This document shows, piece after piece, positions 21,826-33,105 of a stretch of DNA of 64,000 nucleotides (position 1 is the first letter of the stretch; each line of letters starts with the position of its first letter). Source of the DNA: Enterobacter oligotrophicus (GTDB lineage Bacteria > Pseudomonadota > Gammaproteobacteria > Enterobacterales > Enterobacteriaceae). The position numbers and the translations under genes are program-made. The stretch covers positions 992,001 through 1,056,000 of the forward strand of contig NZ_AP019007.1 of assembly GCF_009176645.1 (NCBI RefSeq). Direction: 5' to 3'. The notes under the pieces are model-generated. The model saw only the letters and a list, made by a program, of their open reading frames with translations. It had not been told where the DNA came from and ran no database searches.

Positions 21826-23163
21826 TTACCAGCGCGCTTTCAGCAGGTTCGGCTGAATACCATTGATTGCATGGGTATTGCTGAACGGCTGCTTGATGCC
21901 TGCTTCGAATTCGTCGCGGAAATATTTAATCGCGCTTTGCAGCGGCTCGACGGCACCCGGTGCGTGGGCACAGAAGGTTTTACCTGGGCCCAGGAATCGA
22001 CACAGTTGCTCAAGTGTCTCGATATCACCCGGCTGGCCTTCGCCACGTTCGATAGCACGCAGGATCTTCACGCTCCACGGCAGACCATCACGGCATGGCG
22101 TACACCAGCCGCAGGACTCGCGGGCGAAGAACTCTTCCAGGTTACGCACCAGCGACACCATGCCGATCTCGTGGTCGACGGCCATCGCCAGCGCCGTACC
22201 CAGACGGCTGCCTGCTTTACCAATGCTTTCGAATTCCATTGGCAGGTCAAGGTGGGCTTCGGTCAGGAAGTCCGTCCCTGCCCCGCCCGGCTGCCAGGCT
22301 TTGAATTTCAGGCCGTCGCGCATGCCGCCAGCGTAATCTTCAAGAATTTCACGTGCGGTGGTGCCGAACGGCAGTTCCCAGACGCCAGGGTTCTTCACGC
22401 GACCGGAGAAGCCCATCAGCTTAGTACCGGCATCTTTGCTTGAAGAGATGCCCTGATACCACTCCACGCCGTTCGCGAGGATAGCCGGAACGTTGCACAG
22501 GGTTTCGACGTTGTTTACACAGGTCGGTTTACCCCACACGCCGGAGCTTGCCGGGAACGGTGGCTTGGAACGTGGGTTCGCACGGCGGCCTTCCAGGGAG
22601 TTAATCAGCGCTGTCTCTTCACCGCAGATGTAACGCCCTGCCCCGGTGTGCACGAACAGTTCGAAGTCAAACCCGGTGCCCAGGATGTTTTTACCCAGCA
22701 GGCCCGCTTCGGTCGCTTCGGCAATCGCGCGACGCAGGTTTTCTGCCGCTTCGATGTACTCACCGCGCAGGAAGATGTAGCCACGGTACGCTTTCAGCGC
22801 GAATGCAGAGATCAGCATGCCTTCCACTAGCAGGTGCGGCAGCTGTTCCATCAACAGGCGGTCTTTATAGGTGCCCGGCTCCATTTCATCGGCGTTACAC
22901 AGCAGGTAACGGATGTTCATGGATTCGTCTTTTGGCATCAGGCTCCACTTCAAACCAGTGGAGAAGCCCGCACCGCCGCGCCCTTTCAGGCCAGCGTCTT
23001 TTACCGCGTTGACAATGTCATCCGGTGCCATGCCGCCGAGGGCTTTACGCGCACCGGCATAGCCGTTTTTGCTCTGGTATTCGTCCAGCCATACCGGCTG
23101 TTTATCATCGCGCAAACGCCAGGTCAGCGGATGTGTCTCAGCAGTACGAATTACAGTTTTCAT
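21826..23163 (-). CDS. nuoF: NADH:quinone oxidoreductase subunit F (NADH and FMN binding)
   Basis: A 445-residue flavoprotein where NADH reduces FMN. The glycine-rich nucleotide site is [17 protein letters not shown] near residue 60, the FMN region [14 protein letters not shown] near 92, and the N3 4Fe-4S ligands [12 protein letters not shown] near 350 with a later cysteine in LEQLCRFLG. It overlaps nuoE by 4 bases. Length equals that of E. coli. Confidence 0.98.
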   Translation of the reverse strand: MKTVIRTAETHPLTWRLRDDKQPVWLDEYQSKNGYAGARKALGGMAPDDIVNAVKDAGLKGRGGAGFSTGLKWSLMPKDESMNIRYLLCNADEMEPGTYKDRLLMEQLPHLLVEGMLISAFALKAYRGYIFLRGEYIEAAENLRRAIAEATEAGLLGKNILGTGFDFELFVHTGAGRYICGEETALINSLEGRRANPRSKPPFPASSGVWGKPTCVNNVETLCNVPAILANGVEWYQGISSSKDAGTKLMGFSGRVKNPGVWELPFGTTAREILEDYAGGMRDGLKFKAWQPGGAGTDFLTEAHLDLPMEFESIGKAGSRLGTALAMAVDHEIGMVSLVRNLEEFFARESCGWCTPCRDGLPWSVKILRAIERGEGQPGDIETLEQLCRFLGPGKTFCAHAPGAVEPLQSAIKYFRDEFEAGIKQPFSNTHAINGIQPNLLKARW

Positions 23164-23660
23164 TTGTACTGCTCCAGCAGGTCAGGAATCGCTTCCGGCG
23201 TCAGATGGCTGTGAGTGTCCTCATCAATCATCATGGTCGGCCCCTTGTCGCAGTTACCCAGGCAGCAGGTTGGCAGCAGAGTAAAGCGACCATCGAACGT
23301 GGTCTGGCCCGGCTTGATATTGAGCTTCTTCTCAATCGCAGCCTGAATGCCCTGATAACCGGTGATGTGGCAGACAACGCTGTCACAGTAGCGGATCACA
23401 TGGCGGCCTACCGGCTGACGGAAGATCTGGCTGTAGAACGTGGCTACGCCTTCTACGTCACTTGCCGGAATGCCCAGCACTTTTGCGATCTCGTAGATCG
23501 CGCCATCCGGCACCCAACCACGCTGTTTCTGTACGATTTTCAGCGCTTCAATGGACGCCGCACGCGGGTCTTCGTAGTGGTGCATCTCGTGCTCAATGGC
23601 GGCACGTTCTGCTTCACTCAGCTCAAAAGCCTCGGTTTGTGGTTGTTGATTCTCGTGCAT
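23160..23660 (-). CDS. nuoE: NADH:quinone oxidoreductase subunit E
   Basis: A 166-residue thioredoxin-fold subunit carrying the 2Fe-2S cluster N1a. Ligands are seen in [11 protein letters not shown] and [12 protein letters not shown]. Its N-terminal helical region [25 protein letters not shown] contacts NuoF. Two bases separate it from nuoC. Confidence 0.97.
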   Translation of the reverse strand: MHENQQPQTEAFELSEAERAAIEHEMHHYEDPRAASIEALKIVQKQRGWVPDGAIYEIAKVLGIPASDVEGVATFYSQIFRQPVGRHVIRYCDSVVCHITGYQGIQAAIEKKLNIKPGQTTFDGRFTLLPTCCLGNCDKGPTMMIDEDTHSHLTPEAIPDLLEQYK

Positions 23661-23662
23661 AA

Positions 23663-25465
23663 TTAGCGGTCCACATCTGACATAACAAAATCGATACTAC
23701 CCAGATACACAATCAGGTCGGAGACCAGACTGCCGCGAATGGCGGACGGGATCTGCTGCAGGTGCGCAAAGCTCGGCGTACGCACACGGGTACGGTAGCT
23801 CATGGTGCTGCCGTCGCTGGTCAGGTAGTAACTGTTGATACCCTTGGTTGCTTCCACCATCTGGAAGGACTCTTGTGCCGGCATTACCGGGCCCCAGGAA
23901 ACCTGCAGGAAGTGGGTAATCAGGGTTTCGATATGTTGCAGCGTGCGCTCTTTCGGTGGCGGCGTCGTCAGCGGGTGATCCGCTTTGAACGGGCCTTCCG
24001 GCATGTTGTTGAGGCACTGCTCAAGGATGCGCAGGCTCTGGCGCAGCTCTTCCACTTTCAGCATCACGCGGGTGTAGCAGTCGGAAACACCGCCGCCAAC
24101 CGGGACTTCAAAGTCGAAGTTCTCGTAGCCAGAGTAAGGACGGGCTTTACGCACGTCGAAATCGATACCGGTCGCACGCAGGCCAGCACCCGTTGTTCCC
24201 CACTCCAGCGCTTCTTTCGCGCCGTAGGCAGCAACGCCCTGAGAACGGCCTTTCAGGATGGTGTTGCGCAGTGCGGCTTTCTCGTAGGAGGCCAGACGTT
24301 TCGGCATCCAGTCGAGGAATTCACGCAGCAAACGGTCCCAGCCGCGCGGCAGATCGTGTGCCACACCGCCAATACGGAACCAGGCCGGGTGCATACGGAA
24401 ACCGGTAATCGCTTCCACCAGATCGTAGATTTTCTGACGGTCGGTAAAGGCGAAGAAGACCGGCGTCATCGCGCCGACGTCCTGAATGAACGTGGAGATG
24501 TACAGCAGGTGGCTGTTAATACGGAACAGTTCAGACAGCATAACGCGAATCACGTTAACGCGATCCGGCGTAACAATACCCGCGAGTTTCTCAACGGCCA
24601 GCACGTATGGCATTTCATTTACGCAACCACCGAGATACTCGATACGGTCGGTATACGGAATATAGCTGTGCCAGGACTGACGCTCGCCCATCTTCTCAGC
24701 ACCACGGTGGTGGTAGCCGATGTCTGGTACGCAGTCGACAATCTCTTCACCATCAAGCTGAAGAATAATACGGAATGCACCGTGCGCAGACGGGTGGTTC
24801 GGACCGAGGTTGAGGAACATGAAGTCCTCGTTTTCAGTACCGCGCTTCATACCCCAGTCTTCCGGCTTGAAGGTCAGCGCTTCCATCTCCAGATCCTGCT
24901 TGGCTTTGGTCAGCTCAAACGGATCGAACTCAGTCGCACGTGCCGGGTAGTCTTTACGCAGCGGGTGGCCGGTCCAGGTCTGCGGCATCATGATGCGCGT
25001 CAGATGCGGGTGGCCGTCGAAGGTCATGCCGAACATTTCCCAGGTTTCACGCTCGTACCAGTTGGCGTTCGGGAAAAGTTTGGTGATCGTCGGCAGATGC
25101 ATGTCGTTTTCAGACAATGCCACCTTGAGCATGATATCCGTATTACGGTCTATTGAGATCAGGTGGTAGAAAACGGAAAAATCCGCAGCAGGGAGACCCT
25201 GGCGGTGCGTACGCAGACGTTCATCCATGCCGTGTAAGTCAAACAGCATGACATAAGGTTTTGGCAATTTCTTGAGGAAATCGACAACTTCCAGTAATTG
25301 CTCACGCTTCACCCAAACAACGGGTACACCGGTGCGGGTGGCCTGAACAGTAAAGGCATCCGGCCCAAAACGGTTGCGCAGTTCGCCAATGACAGGGTCA
25401 TCCAGATGATCCCGTGTTTGCCAGGCGGCTTCTTGCGCGGTTAAGTCGGTCATATTGTTCACCAT
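23663..25465 (-). CDS. nuoC: NADH:quinone oxidoreductase fused subunit CD
   Basis: A 600-residue fusion of the 30-kDa (NuoC, residues about 1-190) and 49-kDa (NuoD, about 210-600) subunits, as is normal in enterobacteria. The NuoD part has the quinone-site segments [15 protein letters not shown] and [15 protein letters not shown] and the C-terminal [12 protein letters not shown]. NuoD lacks nickel ligands, as expected for a hydrogenase-derived subunit. The start [12 protein letters not shown] follows E. coli annotation; ATG five codons in is an alternative. Confidence 0.98.
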   Translation of the reverse strand: MVNNMTDLTAQEAAWQTRDHLDDPVIGELRNRFGPDAFTVQATRTGVPVVWVKREQLLEVVDFLKKLPKPYVMLFDLHGMDERLRTHRQGLPAADFSVFYHLISIDRNTDIMLKVALSENDMHLPTITKLFPNANWYERETWEMFGMTFDGHPHLTRIMMPQTWTGHPLRKDYPARATEFDPFELTKAKQDLEMEALTFKPEDWGMKRGTENEDFMFLNLGPNHPSAHGAFRIILQLDGEEIVDCVPDIGYHHRGAEKMGERQSWHSYIPYTDRIEYLGGCVNEMPYVLAVEKLAGIVTPDRVNVIRVMLSELFRINSHLLYISTFIQDVGAMTPVFFAFTDRQKIYDLVEAITGFRMHPAWFRIGGVAHDLPRGWDRLLREFLDWMPKRLASYEKAALRNTILKGRSQGVAAYGAKEALEWGTTGAGLRATGIDFDVRKARPYSGYENFDFEVPVGGGVSDCYTRVMLKVEELRQSLRILEQCLNNMPEGPFKADHPLTTPPPKERTLQHIETLITHFLQVSWGPVMPAQESFQMVEATKGINSYYLTSDGSTMSYRTRVRTPSFAHLQQIPSAIRGSLVSDLIVYLGSIDFVMSDVDR

Positions 25466-25554
25466 TGCAAATGGTCCGTGGTGACTGTCAAGCCTGGCTT
25501 CGCGCTATTTGAGTAGTGATATGCGAAGGTGTTCTCCAGGCCAACAGGCGCAAA

Positions 25555-26229
25555 TTAAATTTCGTCAGGCGTACGCAGATTGGTGACTGCAATACGTTCA
25601 CCGCGTTTACGCTCGCGCTCTGACTGCATGTTGGCGCGATACACACCCTGGTCGCCAACAACCCATGAAAGTGGGCGGCGTTCTTTACCGATAGACTCCT
25701 GCAGCAGCATCAGCGCCTGCATGTAAGCCTCCGGGCGTGGTGGACAGCCTGGGATGTAAACATCCACTGGAATGAACTTATCTACGCCCTGCACGACGGA
25801 ATAAATGTCGTACATACCGCCAGAGTTTGCACATGCGCCCATGGAGATAACCCATTTCGGCTCAAGCATCTGGTCATAAAGACGCTGAATAACCGGTGCC
25901 ATTTTGGTGAAGCACGTACCGGCTACCACCATCAGGTCAGCCTGACGTGGGGATGCACGCAGTACCTCTGCCCCAAAACGCGCAACGTCATGCACCGCAG
26001 TGAATGACGTCACCATTTCAACGTAGCAGCAAGAAAGGCCAAAGTTGTATGGCCAGATGGAGTTCTTACGACCCCAGTTGACCATATCGTGCATGGCATG
26101 TTCGAGCTTGCCCATGTACACGCTTTTATTGACTTCTTGCTCAAGGGGGTCGGTTACGATCTCCTGTTTTTGCAGGGGGTAACGGTCATTCTCACCGTTA
26201 GGATCTATGCGGGTGAGCGTATAATCCAT
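25555..26229 (-). CDS. nuoB: NADH:quinone oxidoreductase subunit B (cluster N2)
   Basis: A 224-residue subunit that holds N2, the last 4Fe-4S cluster before quinone. Ligands appear in [11 protein letters not shown] (tandem cysteines), AGTCFTKM and PGCPPRPE. Compared with E. coli NuoB as I remember it (220 residues), there is a four-residue insertion: [15 protein letters not shown] against MGKLNDMVNWG. 15 bases separate it from nuoA and 89 from nuoC. Confidence 0.98.
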   Translation of the reverse strand: MDYTLTRIDPNGENDRYPLQKQEIVTDPLEQEVNKSVYMGKLEHAMHDMVNWGRKNSIWPYNFGLSCCYVEMVTSFTAVHDVARFGAEVLRASPRQADLMVVAGTCFTKMAPVIQRLYDQMLEPKWVISMGACANSGGMYDIYSVVQGVDKFIPVDVYIPGCPPRPEAYMQALMLLQESIGKERRPLSWVVGDQGVYRANMQSERERKRGERIAVTNLRTPDEI

Positions 26230-26244
26230 CTTATTGCCTCGCTG

Positions 26245-26685
26245 TTACTGCTGACGATTAGAGATACTGTTTTCCGGGTTGATGTGTTCACGACGTGAAC
26301 GCGCAGGCGTCCAGTCAAGCGCGCCAATACGCACCAGATAAACCAGACCGGCCAGTAGCACTAAAATGAAAATTGCGGCCTCGACAAAGCCCACCCAACC
26401 ACTTTCGCGGATGGAGGTCGACCATGCGAAAAGGTAAAGCGCTTCCACGTCGAAGATGACGAAGAACATGGCTACCAGGTAGAACTTGGCAGACAGGCGT
26501 AAGCGAGCGGAACCTACTGAATCAATACCTGATTCGAAAGGTGTGTTTTTGTGCCTTGCGCGGGCGCGACCGCCCAGGAACCAGCCGCCGACTAACATCA
26601 GGCAGCACAGGCCAATGGCTACAATAAGAAAGATTGCGAATGCCCAGTGATGAGCGATGACTTCTGTGGATGTTGACATACTCAT
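26245..26685 (-). CDS. nuoA: NADH:quinone oxidoreductase subunit A
   Basis: A 146-residue membrane subunit with three helices, first gene of the operon. The conserved loop [17 protein letters not shown] and the second helix [19 protein letters not shown], with its acidic residues, are as in all NuoA proteins. Start [14 protein letters not shown] as in E. coli. Upstream lies a 631-base gap that must hold the operon promoter(s). Confidence 0.98.
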   Translation of the reverse strand: MSMSTSTEVIAHHWAFAIFLIVAIGLCCLMLVGGWFLGGRARARHKNTPFESGIDSVGSARLRLSAKFYLVAMFFVIFDVEALYLFAWSTSIRESGWVGFVEAAIFILVLLAGLVYLVRIGALDWTPARSRREHINPENSISNRQQ

Positions 26686-27234
26686 TGCTTACTCATCAAA
26701 AGTGATACCGACGACACTGCTCTTGCTGGCAGATGGGCATCACATCGATTCATGGGGAGGAACAAAATAACCTTACACTAACTGTCAGAAATGAGACATA
26801 GACAGCAAAATGATGGGGTTTTTTACTCCTTTCTATAACCTTTTGTCAACTTTAACAAAGGTTTCTTCACATTAAATTACATCGAGCGATTCTCATTAAC
26901 ATTTGGTGCCCTTTAACCCTGGTGGGTACATGACTTTACGTCAAATGCATGCTGTTGAATCGTGTCCGTTTTGGAAGTAAAAAAAATAACCCTCCTATTT
27001 TGACAGGATTTGCCAACGATTCCTCCCCCCAAATAGGAGTATTTTCTTGATCTGAGACACGCTTTTGTTAATTCAATCAAAAAAACGGCAACATATTTCC
27101 TGTTTTTTTAACATAAGAAGGGATTGGAGGAGGATAGAACGGAATAAGTACAAAGGTTGAGCGAAAGCATTTACCATATTGATAAATAAAAGCTATTCTG
27201 ATAAACCTTTCGTTGAGAAAGGGTATTAGTGGAC
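26686..27234 (-). promoter_or_regulatory. Long non-coding leader and promoter region of the nuo operon
   Basis: About 550 bases without a credible gene, AT-rich compared with its neighbours. In E. coli the equivalent region carries distant nuo promoters with ArcA, NarL, FNR/IHF and Fis control; by position the same is expected here. A 9-bp perfect inverted repeat, CTCCTATTT (26992-27000) and AAATAGGAG (27031-27039), is visible. I did not assign individual binding sites. Confidence 0.6.
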
Positions 27235-27279
27235 AAAAAAAACCACTCCACGCAAAAAGCGCGTGAGTGGCCTTTTTTT
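27235..27279 (-). terminator. Intrinsic terminator of lrhA
   Basis: On the minus strand CCACTCACGC-GCTTTTT-GCGTGGAGTGG (one bulge) is followed by a run of eight T. It lies 38 bases after the lrhA stop and separates lrhA from the nuo leader. A T-run on the other side gives it bidirectional form. Confidence 0.9.
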
Positions 27280-27316
27280 ACACTTACATTTTGTTACGAG
27301 AATTTTGAGTGATTGA

Positions 27317-28255
27317 TCACTCGAAGTCCCCTTCGACGATCAGCGAGTCATCCCCCCCTTCCGGAGTAACATGCTCAAACTGCCAGGGGTTATGGTAGTT
27401 TTCCATCGCCTCAAACACCACTTTTGCCAGTTCGTTATTACCGGCCGTGTTATGGCACAGGAGATACTCTGTATCGGGCAGTGCAGGAAGACCATCGGTT
27501 TTGCCTAAGACGCGCAGATCCGGGCTCATCATCTCTACCGGACGGGCCGTAACGCCAAGCCCTGCTTTAACGGCAGCACGTACCGCTGGCAGCGTAGACG
27601 CCACATACGCCAGACGCCACGGAATGTTGGCCTCATTCAACGCCGACAGCACCATATCGCGGAACGGGCTCGGCTCATCCAGCAGAACCAGCGGCACCGG
27701 CTCACCTTTTTGCAGCACATATTCCGCTGCGCAATACCAGTGCGTTGGAGATGTGCGCAGCGTCAGGCAATCAAACTGGCCTGGACGGTGCGTGGTGACC
27801 ACCAGATCGACCTCATTCTCTTTCAACATCTCAATCATAAACGCATTGCGCTTAACGCTAACATCCAGCGCAAGTTTCGGATAAACCGAACTAATTCGAT
27901 TGAGAAGGAATGGCAATATCGTGTCCGCTGACTCATCAGATGCCCCTAATGTTAACACCCCCTGAAGGTTGCTAAACATTAATGACATACATGCTTCATC
28001 ATTAAAGCGAAGTATTTTCCTGGCATAACCGAGTAGCTGAATACCGTGCTCAGTTAAGAGTTTATTACGCCCATGGCGAGCAAAAAGCTCTTTACCGACC
28101 AGTTGCTCAAGCCTCTGCATTTGTTGGCTAACGGCGGACTGGGTTCGGCATACTGCGGCAGCAGCTGCTGCAAAAGTGTTGAGATCGGCGACCGCAACAA
28201 ACGTTCTCAGCAGATCGAGGTCGAGATTCATTATCGGACGATTTGCATTTATCAT
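27317..28255 (-). CDS. lrhA: LrhA, LysR-type regulator of motility and nuo-linked functions
   Basis: A 312-residue LysR-type regulator. The N-terminal winged helix-turn-helix reads [20 protein letters not shown] and [20 protein letters not shown]; the rest is the effector-binding domain. In E. coli LrhA represses flhDC and affects fimbriation and RpoS level. Start [12 protein letters not shown] and length match. The N-terminal half is nearly identical to E. coli as remembered; the last 30 residues diverge. Confidence 0.96.
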   Translation of the reverse strand: MINANRPIMNLDLDLLRTFVAVADLNTFAAAAAAVCRTQSAVSQQMQRLEQLVGKELFARHGRNKLLTEHGIQLLGYARKILRFNDEACMSLMFSNLQGVLTLGASDESADTILPFLLNRISSVYPKLALDVSVKRNAFMIEMLKENEVDLVVTTHRPGQFDCLTLRTSPTHWYCAAEYVLQKGEPVPLVLLDEPSPFRDMVLSALNEANIPWRLAYVASTLPAVRAAVKAGLGVTARPVEMMSPDLRVLGKTDGLPALPDTEYLLCHNTAGNNELAKVVFEAMENYHNPWQFEHVTPEGGDDSLIVEGDFE

Positions 28256-29200
28256 ATCTTTTCACTTTCAGGTTGCTCGTGCGGAGCTGCCCGGGTTGAA
28301 GCTGTGTGTAACAGTTAAGCAATTCCCTCTGAAGGTTTCCCTCGCATCCCGGCCCGGCAGACTGCCTGACAGATAGTTATTGTGCTGTTGTATATCAACA
28401 GTCAGAAACCACGTTTCATGACGCTATTTTTATTCTCTTAACGTTCAGGATATTTAGACGTTTGCAGGTTTATGTAAATCCCATTAAAGGTAAGATACGT
28501 CCCCTGCCATCTTTATCGCAGCGCTGTCAGCGTAGCAAGATGTGAGTCAGACAATCCAGCCAGAGATAACTCTAACAATAACAATCGATTAATTTAGAAA
28601 ACCAGATACAGATATACAGGACAGGCATATCTCTCCTCGGTTTCCCTGAAAGACATCTTAACCCAAATCCACTTTATTTATAAGTATTATTGCAATATTA
28701 AGGATTTAATGGTGTTGATAAGCAGCTAAACTAATTTTATTAAAATTAACGAAAGTTGCATTTTCGTCGGTAATAATAAATAAAGTTTAATTTAGATTAA
28801 GGCTATTCATTAATAACACTTAACATTATTTTCACATGAGTAACGTTTAACTCAGGCTGGCTATTCGTGCAACGTTTGTATGTGCATTCAGATTTTTCGA
28901 AAGGTCACTTCGGGTAACATCCAGCACATCTCTCTTGCTGGCGCGCTTCGCTTTATTTTTATCAGAACAATATTCAACATTAAGCTAACAAAAAAGCACA
29001 ATAAACCAGAATAACGAAGCATAACACCACTTTAATTCATAAAAACCTTCTGCAGGCAGCAAGATAGATTTGCAGGGAATTAGCCCATTGCACAAAATCT
29101 TCTACTGCATGCCCTTCAAAACGAAACGAGGTGGGAGTACATTGTTCCGTGCTGACTTCCACGGCAGGGAGTGGCATTCACAGCAAAAAGGTTAAGGTTC
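28256..29200. promoter_or_regulatory. Long AT-rich intergenic region between divergent lrhA and alaA
   Basis: About 945 bases without a supported coding region. AT content rises clearly in 28600-28860, with many TTAA and AATTTTATT-type tracts of the kind bound by H-NS or Lrp. It must hold both promoters and long leaders for lrhA and alaA. A short hairpin, GCTGTTGTATATCAACAGT, is visible at about 28384-28402. No tRNA-like or clear sRNA structure was recognised. Confidence 0.55.
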
Positions 29201-30415
29201 ATGTCCCCTATCGAAAAATCCAGCAAGCTAGATAACGTCTGTTACGACATCCGCGGCCCGGTTCTTAAAGAGGCAAAACGTCTCGAAGAGGAAGGCAACA
29301 AGGTTCTGAAACTCAATATTGGTAACCCCGCGCCGTTTGGTTTTGAAGCGCCGGATGAAATCCTGGTTGATGTGATCCGTAACCTGCCCACTGCACAAGG
29401 CTATTGCGATTCGAAAGGACTCTACTCCGCACGTAAAGCCATCATGCAGCACTACCAGGCGCGCGGCATGCGCGATGTTACCGTTGAAGATATCTATATT
29501 GGCAACGGTGTCTCTGAACTGATCGTGCAGGCGATGCAGGCACTGCTCAATAGCGGCGACGAAATGCTGGTTCCCGCACCGGACTATCCGCTGTGGACCG
29601 CGGCTGTCTCGCTCTCCAGCGGTAAAGCAGTGCATTATCTCTGCGACGAGTCTTCTGACTGGTTCCCGGATCTTGATGACATCCGCGCCAAAATCACACC
29701 ACGCACGCGCGGTATCGTGATTATCAACCCGAACAACCCGACGGGCGCGGTCTACTCAAAAGAACTGCTGATGGAGATCGTCGAGCTTGCCCGCCAGCAC
29801 AACCTGATCATCTTTGCTGACGAAATCTACGACAAGATCCTGTACGACGCGGCACAGCACCACTCTATTGCCGCGCTGGCACCGGACCTGCTGACCGTCA
29901 CCTTTAACGGTCTGTCTAAAACCTACCGCGTGGCCGGTTTCCGTCAGGGCTGGATGGTACTGAACGGACCGAAGAAACACGCCAAAGGCTACATTGAAGG
30001 GCTTGAAATGCTGGCGTCGATGCGTCTTTGTGCCAACGTGCCGGCACAGCACGCGATCCAGACGGCACTTGGGGGCTATCAGAGCATCAGCGAGTTCATC
30101 GTTCCCGGCGGTCGCCTGTATGAACAGCGCAACCGCGCGTGGGAGTTGATCAACGATATTCCGGGCGTCTCCTGCGTCAAGCCAAACGGGGCGCTGTACA
30201 TGTTCCCGAAAATCGACGCGAAGCGCTTTAATATTCACGATGACCAGAAAATGGTGCTCGATTTCCTGTTGCAGGAAAAAGTGCTGCTGGTTCAGGGCAC
30301 CGCGTTCAACTGGCCGTGGCCGGACCACGTGCGTATTGTGACCCTGCCGCGCGAAGACGATCTCGAAATGGCCATCAGCCGCTTCGGACGCTTCCTCTCA
30401 GGTTACCACCAGTAA
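29201..30415 (+). CDS. alaA: Glutamate-pyruvate aminotransferase AlaA
   Basis: A 404-residue class I PLP aminotransferase, a main alanine-forming transaminase in E. coli. Landmarks: LNIGNPAPFGFEAPDEI near the N terminus, IINPNNPTGAVYS, FADEIYDKI, the PLP lysine in TFNGLSKTYRVAGFRQGW, and the C-terminal arginine in PWPDHVRIVTLP. I use ATG 29201 (MSPIEKSSKLD), the E. coli start, preceded by AAGGTT. An in-frame GTG at 29171 has a GGCAGGGA site and would add 10 residues, so it is not excluded. Confidence 0.96.
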   Translation: MSPIEKSSKLDNVCYDIRGPVLKEAKRLEEEGNKVLKLNIGNPAPFGFEAPDEILVDVIRNLPTAQGYCDSKGLYSARKAIMQHYQARGMRDVTVEDIYIGNGVSELIVQAMQALLNSGDEMLVPAPDYPLWTAAVSLSSGKAVHYLCDESSDWFPDLDDIRAKITPRTRGIVIINPNNPTGAVYSKELLMEIVELARQHNLIIFADEIYDKILYDAAQHHSIAALAPDLLTVTFNGLSKTYRVAGFRQGWMVLNGPKKHAKGYIEGLEMLASMRLCANVPAQHAIQTALGGYQSISEFIVPGGRLYEQRNRAWELINDIPGVSCVKPNGALYMFPKIDAKRFNIHDDQKMVLDFLLQEKVLLVQGTAFNWPWPDHVRIVTLPREDDLEMAISRFGRFLSGYHQ

Positions 30416-30427
30416 TATTGCCTTTCT

Positions 30428-30457
30428 GCCGGGTGGCGCTGCGCTTACCCGGCCTGC
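30428..30457. repeat. Single REP unit after alaA
   Basis: GCCGGGTGGCGCTGCGCTTACCCGGCCTGC is one palindromic REP unit with the usual arms and internal mismatch. No T-run follows. Confidence 0.85.
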
Positions 30458-30533
30458 AAAATCTGCAAATTTGCATCTTGCCTCCCCTCCCCGCACAATG
30501 AAGTCCTGTCGCAGTGAAGACAAAAGGTAACCT

Positions 30534-31133
30534 ATGAGTCAGAGTCATTTCTTTGCCCACCTCTCCCGCCTGAAACTCATCAACCGCTGGCCGCTGATGC
30601 GCAACGTGCGTACTGAGAATGTGTCGGAACACAGCCTGCAGGTCGCCATGGTCGCTCATGCGCTGGCCGCGATCAAAAACCGCAAGTTCAACGGGCAGGT
30701 GAATGCTGAGCGCATTGCCCTGCTGGCGATGTACCACGACGCATCAGAAGTGCTGACCGGGGATCTGCCGACGCCGGTGAAATATTTCAATTCGCAGATT
30801 GCGCAGGAATATAAGGCCATCGAGAAGATTGCTCAGCAGAAGCTGATCGAGATGGTGCCTGAAGAGTTGCGCGATATCTTTGAGCCGCTGATCGACGAAC
30901 ATCAGTATACCGAAGATGAAAAATCGCTGGTGAAACAGGCTGACGCGCTGTGCGCGTATCTGAAATGTCTGGAAGAGTTGTCCGCCGGAAACAACGAGTT
31001 TTTACTGGCGAAAACGCGTCTGGAAAAAACGCTGGAGTCCCGCCGCAGCGAAGAGATGGATTACTTTATGCAGGTGTTTGTGCCGAGCTTCCATTTGTCG
31101 CTGGATGAGATTAGCCAGGATTCACCGTTGTAA
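30534..31133 (+). CDS. yfbR: 5'-deoxynucleotidase YfbR (HD domain)
   Basis: A 199-residue HD-domain phosphohydrolase that removes phosphate from deoxyribonucleoside 5'-monophosphates. Metal ligands are visible: H33 in [15 protein letters not shown]68-D69 in [14 protein letters not shown] (with D77), and the distal aspartate in [17 protein letters not shown]. Start [16 protein letters not shown] with AAAGGTAACCT before it. Length matches E. coli. Flanked on both sides by single REP units. Confidence 0.97.
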   Translation: MSQSHFFAHLSRLKLINRWPLMRNVRTENVSEHSLQVAMVAHALAAIKNRKFNGQVNAERIALLAMYHDASEVLTGDLPTPVKYFNSQIAQEYKAIEKIAQQKLIEMVPEELRDIFEPLIDEHQYTEDEKSLVKQADALCAYLKCLEELSAGNNEFLLAKTRLEKTLESRRSEEMDYFMQVFVPSFHLSLDEISQDSPL

Positions 31134-31139
31134 TTTTTT

Positions 31140-31171
31140 GCCGGGTGGCGGTTTCGCCTTACCCGGCCTGC
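31140..31171. repeat. Single REP unit between yfbR and yfbS
   Basis: GCCGGGTGGCGGTTTCGCCTTACCCGGCCTGC type palindrome directly after the yfbR stop, 16 bases before the yfbS stop on the other strand. A TTTTTT run precedes it. It may slow convergent transcription. Confidence 0.8.
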
Positions 31172-31186
31172 GTTTCCGCGCTCATG

Positions 31187-33028
31187 CTAAAACGGGAATA
31201 AAACCGGAATTAACACCACGCATACCACCATCACCAGCACAGTGAACGGCACGCCAATCTTCACGAAGTCGCTAAATCTGTAGTTTCCTGGCCCCAGCAC
31301 CAGCGTGTTAACCGGTGAAGAGACCGGCGTCATAAACGCCGCAGAGGCCGCCATCGCAACCATCATCGCGAAGGGATACGGCGACACGCCCATGGATTTT
31401 GCCATCGCCAGCGCGATGGGAGCCATCAGCACCGCTGTCGCAGTATTGGAGATAAACAGCCCTATCGACGCACACATGATAAACAGGCAGACCATCATCA
31501 TATAGGGGCCATATCCCCCGCCGACATCCATTAGCCCTTTCACGATCAAATCCACACCGCCCGTTTTCTGCAGCGCAAGCGCAAAGGGCATCATCCCTAC
31601 GATAAGAATAATGCTCGGCCAGTGAATGGCTTTATAGGCGCTTTCCGCATCGATACAGCGGAATTTCCCCATCAGCAGGCAGGCAATAATCGCCGCGACC
31701 GGATTCGGGATCTCATCGGTGAGCATCAGCGCTACCATCAGCACCAGGCAAAAAATAGCATGCGGAGCCTGGCTATGAGCAGGAGAAGCATCGCTCTCTT
31801 CGACAGGCATGTTGAGCACCACGAAATCGCGCCCTTTCTGCCCGAGCTGGCTTATCAGCTTCCAGTTTCCCACCACCAGGAAAATATCCCCCAGCAGCAG
31901 CGGCTCATCCACCACCGCCCCTTCCATCGCCACACCGTCACGCTTTAAGCCGACCACATTCAGGCCATAGCGGGTACGGAAGCCAATTTCACGCACCGTT
32001 TTACCTAACAGTTCAGACTCCGGAATGAGCGAGACTTCAGCCATGCCCACATCCAGCGCCTGGTCGGAGAAATACTCACCGCGAAGCACCATCGGCTCCA
32101 GCAATTGTTCGCTGCAAAATTCACGCAGATCCACATCCGCCGTGGACATATCGATCAGCAGAACGTCCCGCGCGCGGAATTCGGATACCCCGTTAACGTT
32201 CACGATCACCCGACGAAAGCGACGCCAGCGCTCCACACCAATCACGTTCGCACCGTAGCGTTCACGCAACTTCAGGTCGTCCAGGCGCTGGCCAATCATT
32301 GGCGAACCGGGGCGGATTGCCAGACGGCGCGCACGCCCTGTCAGGCGGTACTCTTTAATCAAATCGCGAAATGTGCGCCGCTTCCAGCCCTCTTTGCCCT
32401 CTTTGGTTTTATCCTGCTTTTCGCCCTTCAGCGCAAAGCGGGTGAGCAGCATGTAGACAACCCCCATCACCAGAATCACCAGACCAAGCGGCGTCACGCT
32501 AAAAAAGCTAAACCCCTCCAGCCCTTCGCGGATCAGCTCACTGTTGACGACCAGGTTCGGCGGCGTCGCCACCAGCGTCATCATGCCGCTGATAAGCCCG
32601 GCAAAGCTCAGGGGCATCATCAGGCGCGACGGTGAAACCTGCATCCTCATGGAGACGCTCAGCACCACAGGAATAAAGATCGCAACAACGCCCGTTGAGC
32701 TCATAAATGCGCCCAGCCCGGCAACCGTGACCATCAGGTAGATCAGCATTTTGGTTTCGCTGCTGCCCGCGACGTTAACCAGCCACGACCCCATGATGGT
32801 CGCCACGCCGGTCCGCACCAGCCCGTCGCCAATGATAAACAGAGCAGCGATCAGAATCACGTTAGGATCGCTAAACCCGGAAAAGGCTTCGGGTAGCGTG
32901 AGCGTGCCGCTCAGTACAAAGGCGACAATGACAAACAAGGCGACGGCATCCATGCGTACCTTGCCCGTCGCAAAAAGAATGATGGCGATTAAAAGCAGGC
33001 TCAGGACCCAAATCAGTTCACCGTTCAC
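31187..33028 (-). CDS. yfbS: YfbS, SLC13/ArsB-NhaD-type membrane transporter with two TrkA-C domains
   Basis: A 613-residue membrane protein. Residues 1-200 and about 415-613 form two hydrophobic transporter halves containing [45 protein letters not shown] and [18 protein letters not shown], typical repeats of the DASS/SLC13 fold. Residues about 215-395 are soluble, with two RCK-C (TrkA-C) modules. These modules usually bind a regulatory ligand. The transported anion is unknown. Orientation is opposite to yfbR. Confidence 0.93.
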   Translation of the reverse strand: MNGELIWVLSLLLIAIILFATGKVRMDAVALFVIVAFVLSGTLTLPEAFSGFSDPNVILIAALFIIGDGLVRTGVATIMGSWLVNVAGSSETKMLIYLMVTVAGLGAFMSSTGVVAIFIPVVLSVSMRMQVSPSRLMMPLSFAGLISGMMTLVATPPNLVVNSELIREGLEGFSFFSVTPLGLVILVMGVVYMLLTRFALKGEKQDKTKEGKEGWKRRTFRDLIKEYRLTGRARRLAIRPGSPMIGQRLDDLKLRERYGANVIGVERWRRFRRVIVNVNGVSEFRARDVLLIDMSTADVDLREFCSEQLLEPMVLRGEYFSDQALDVGMAEVSLIPESELLGKTVREIGFRTRYGLNVVGLKRDGVAMEGAVVDEPLLLGDIFLVVGNWKLISQLGQKGRDFVVLNMPVEESDASPAHSQAPHAIFCLVLMVALMLTDEIPNPVAAIIACLLMGKFRCIDAESAYKAIHWPSIILIVGMMPFALALQKTGGVDLIVKGLMDVGGGYGPYMMMVCLFIMCASIGLFISNTATAVLMAPIALAMAKSMGVSPYPFAMMVAMAASAAFMTPVSSPVNTLVLGPGNYRFSDFVKIGVPFTVLVMVVCVVLIPVLFPF

Positions 33029-33068
33029 AACCTATCCTTGTCAGTGGAAAAGAGAAGGAATTCTGCCA

Positions 33069-33094
33069 TAAAAAAGCCCCAGCAATGTGGGGCT
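33069..33094 (-). terminator. Intrinsic terminator after yfbT
   Basis: On the minus strand AGCCCCA-CATTGC-TGGGGCT followed by TTTTTA: a 7-bp GC-rich stem with T-run, 12 bases after the yfbT stop. It separates yfbU-yfbT from yfbS. Confidence 0.92.
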
Positions 33095-33105
33095 AAATCA
33101 TGGGA

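Noticed and set aside
23762..25156. Plus-strand open frame of 464 codons antisense to nuoC
   Set aside because: Lies wholly inside the conserved nuoCD gene and has no recognisable motif.
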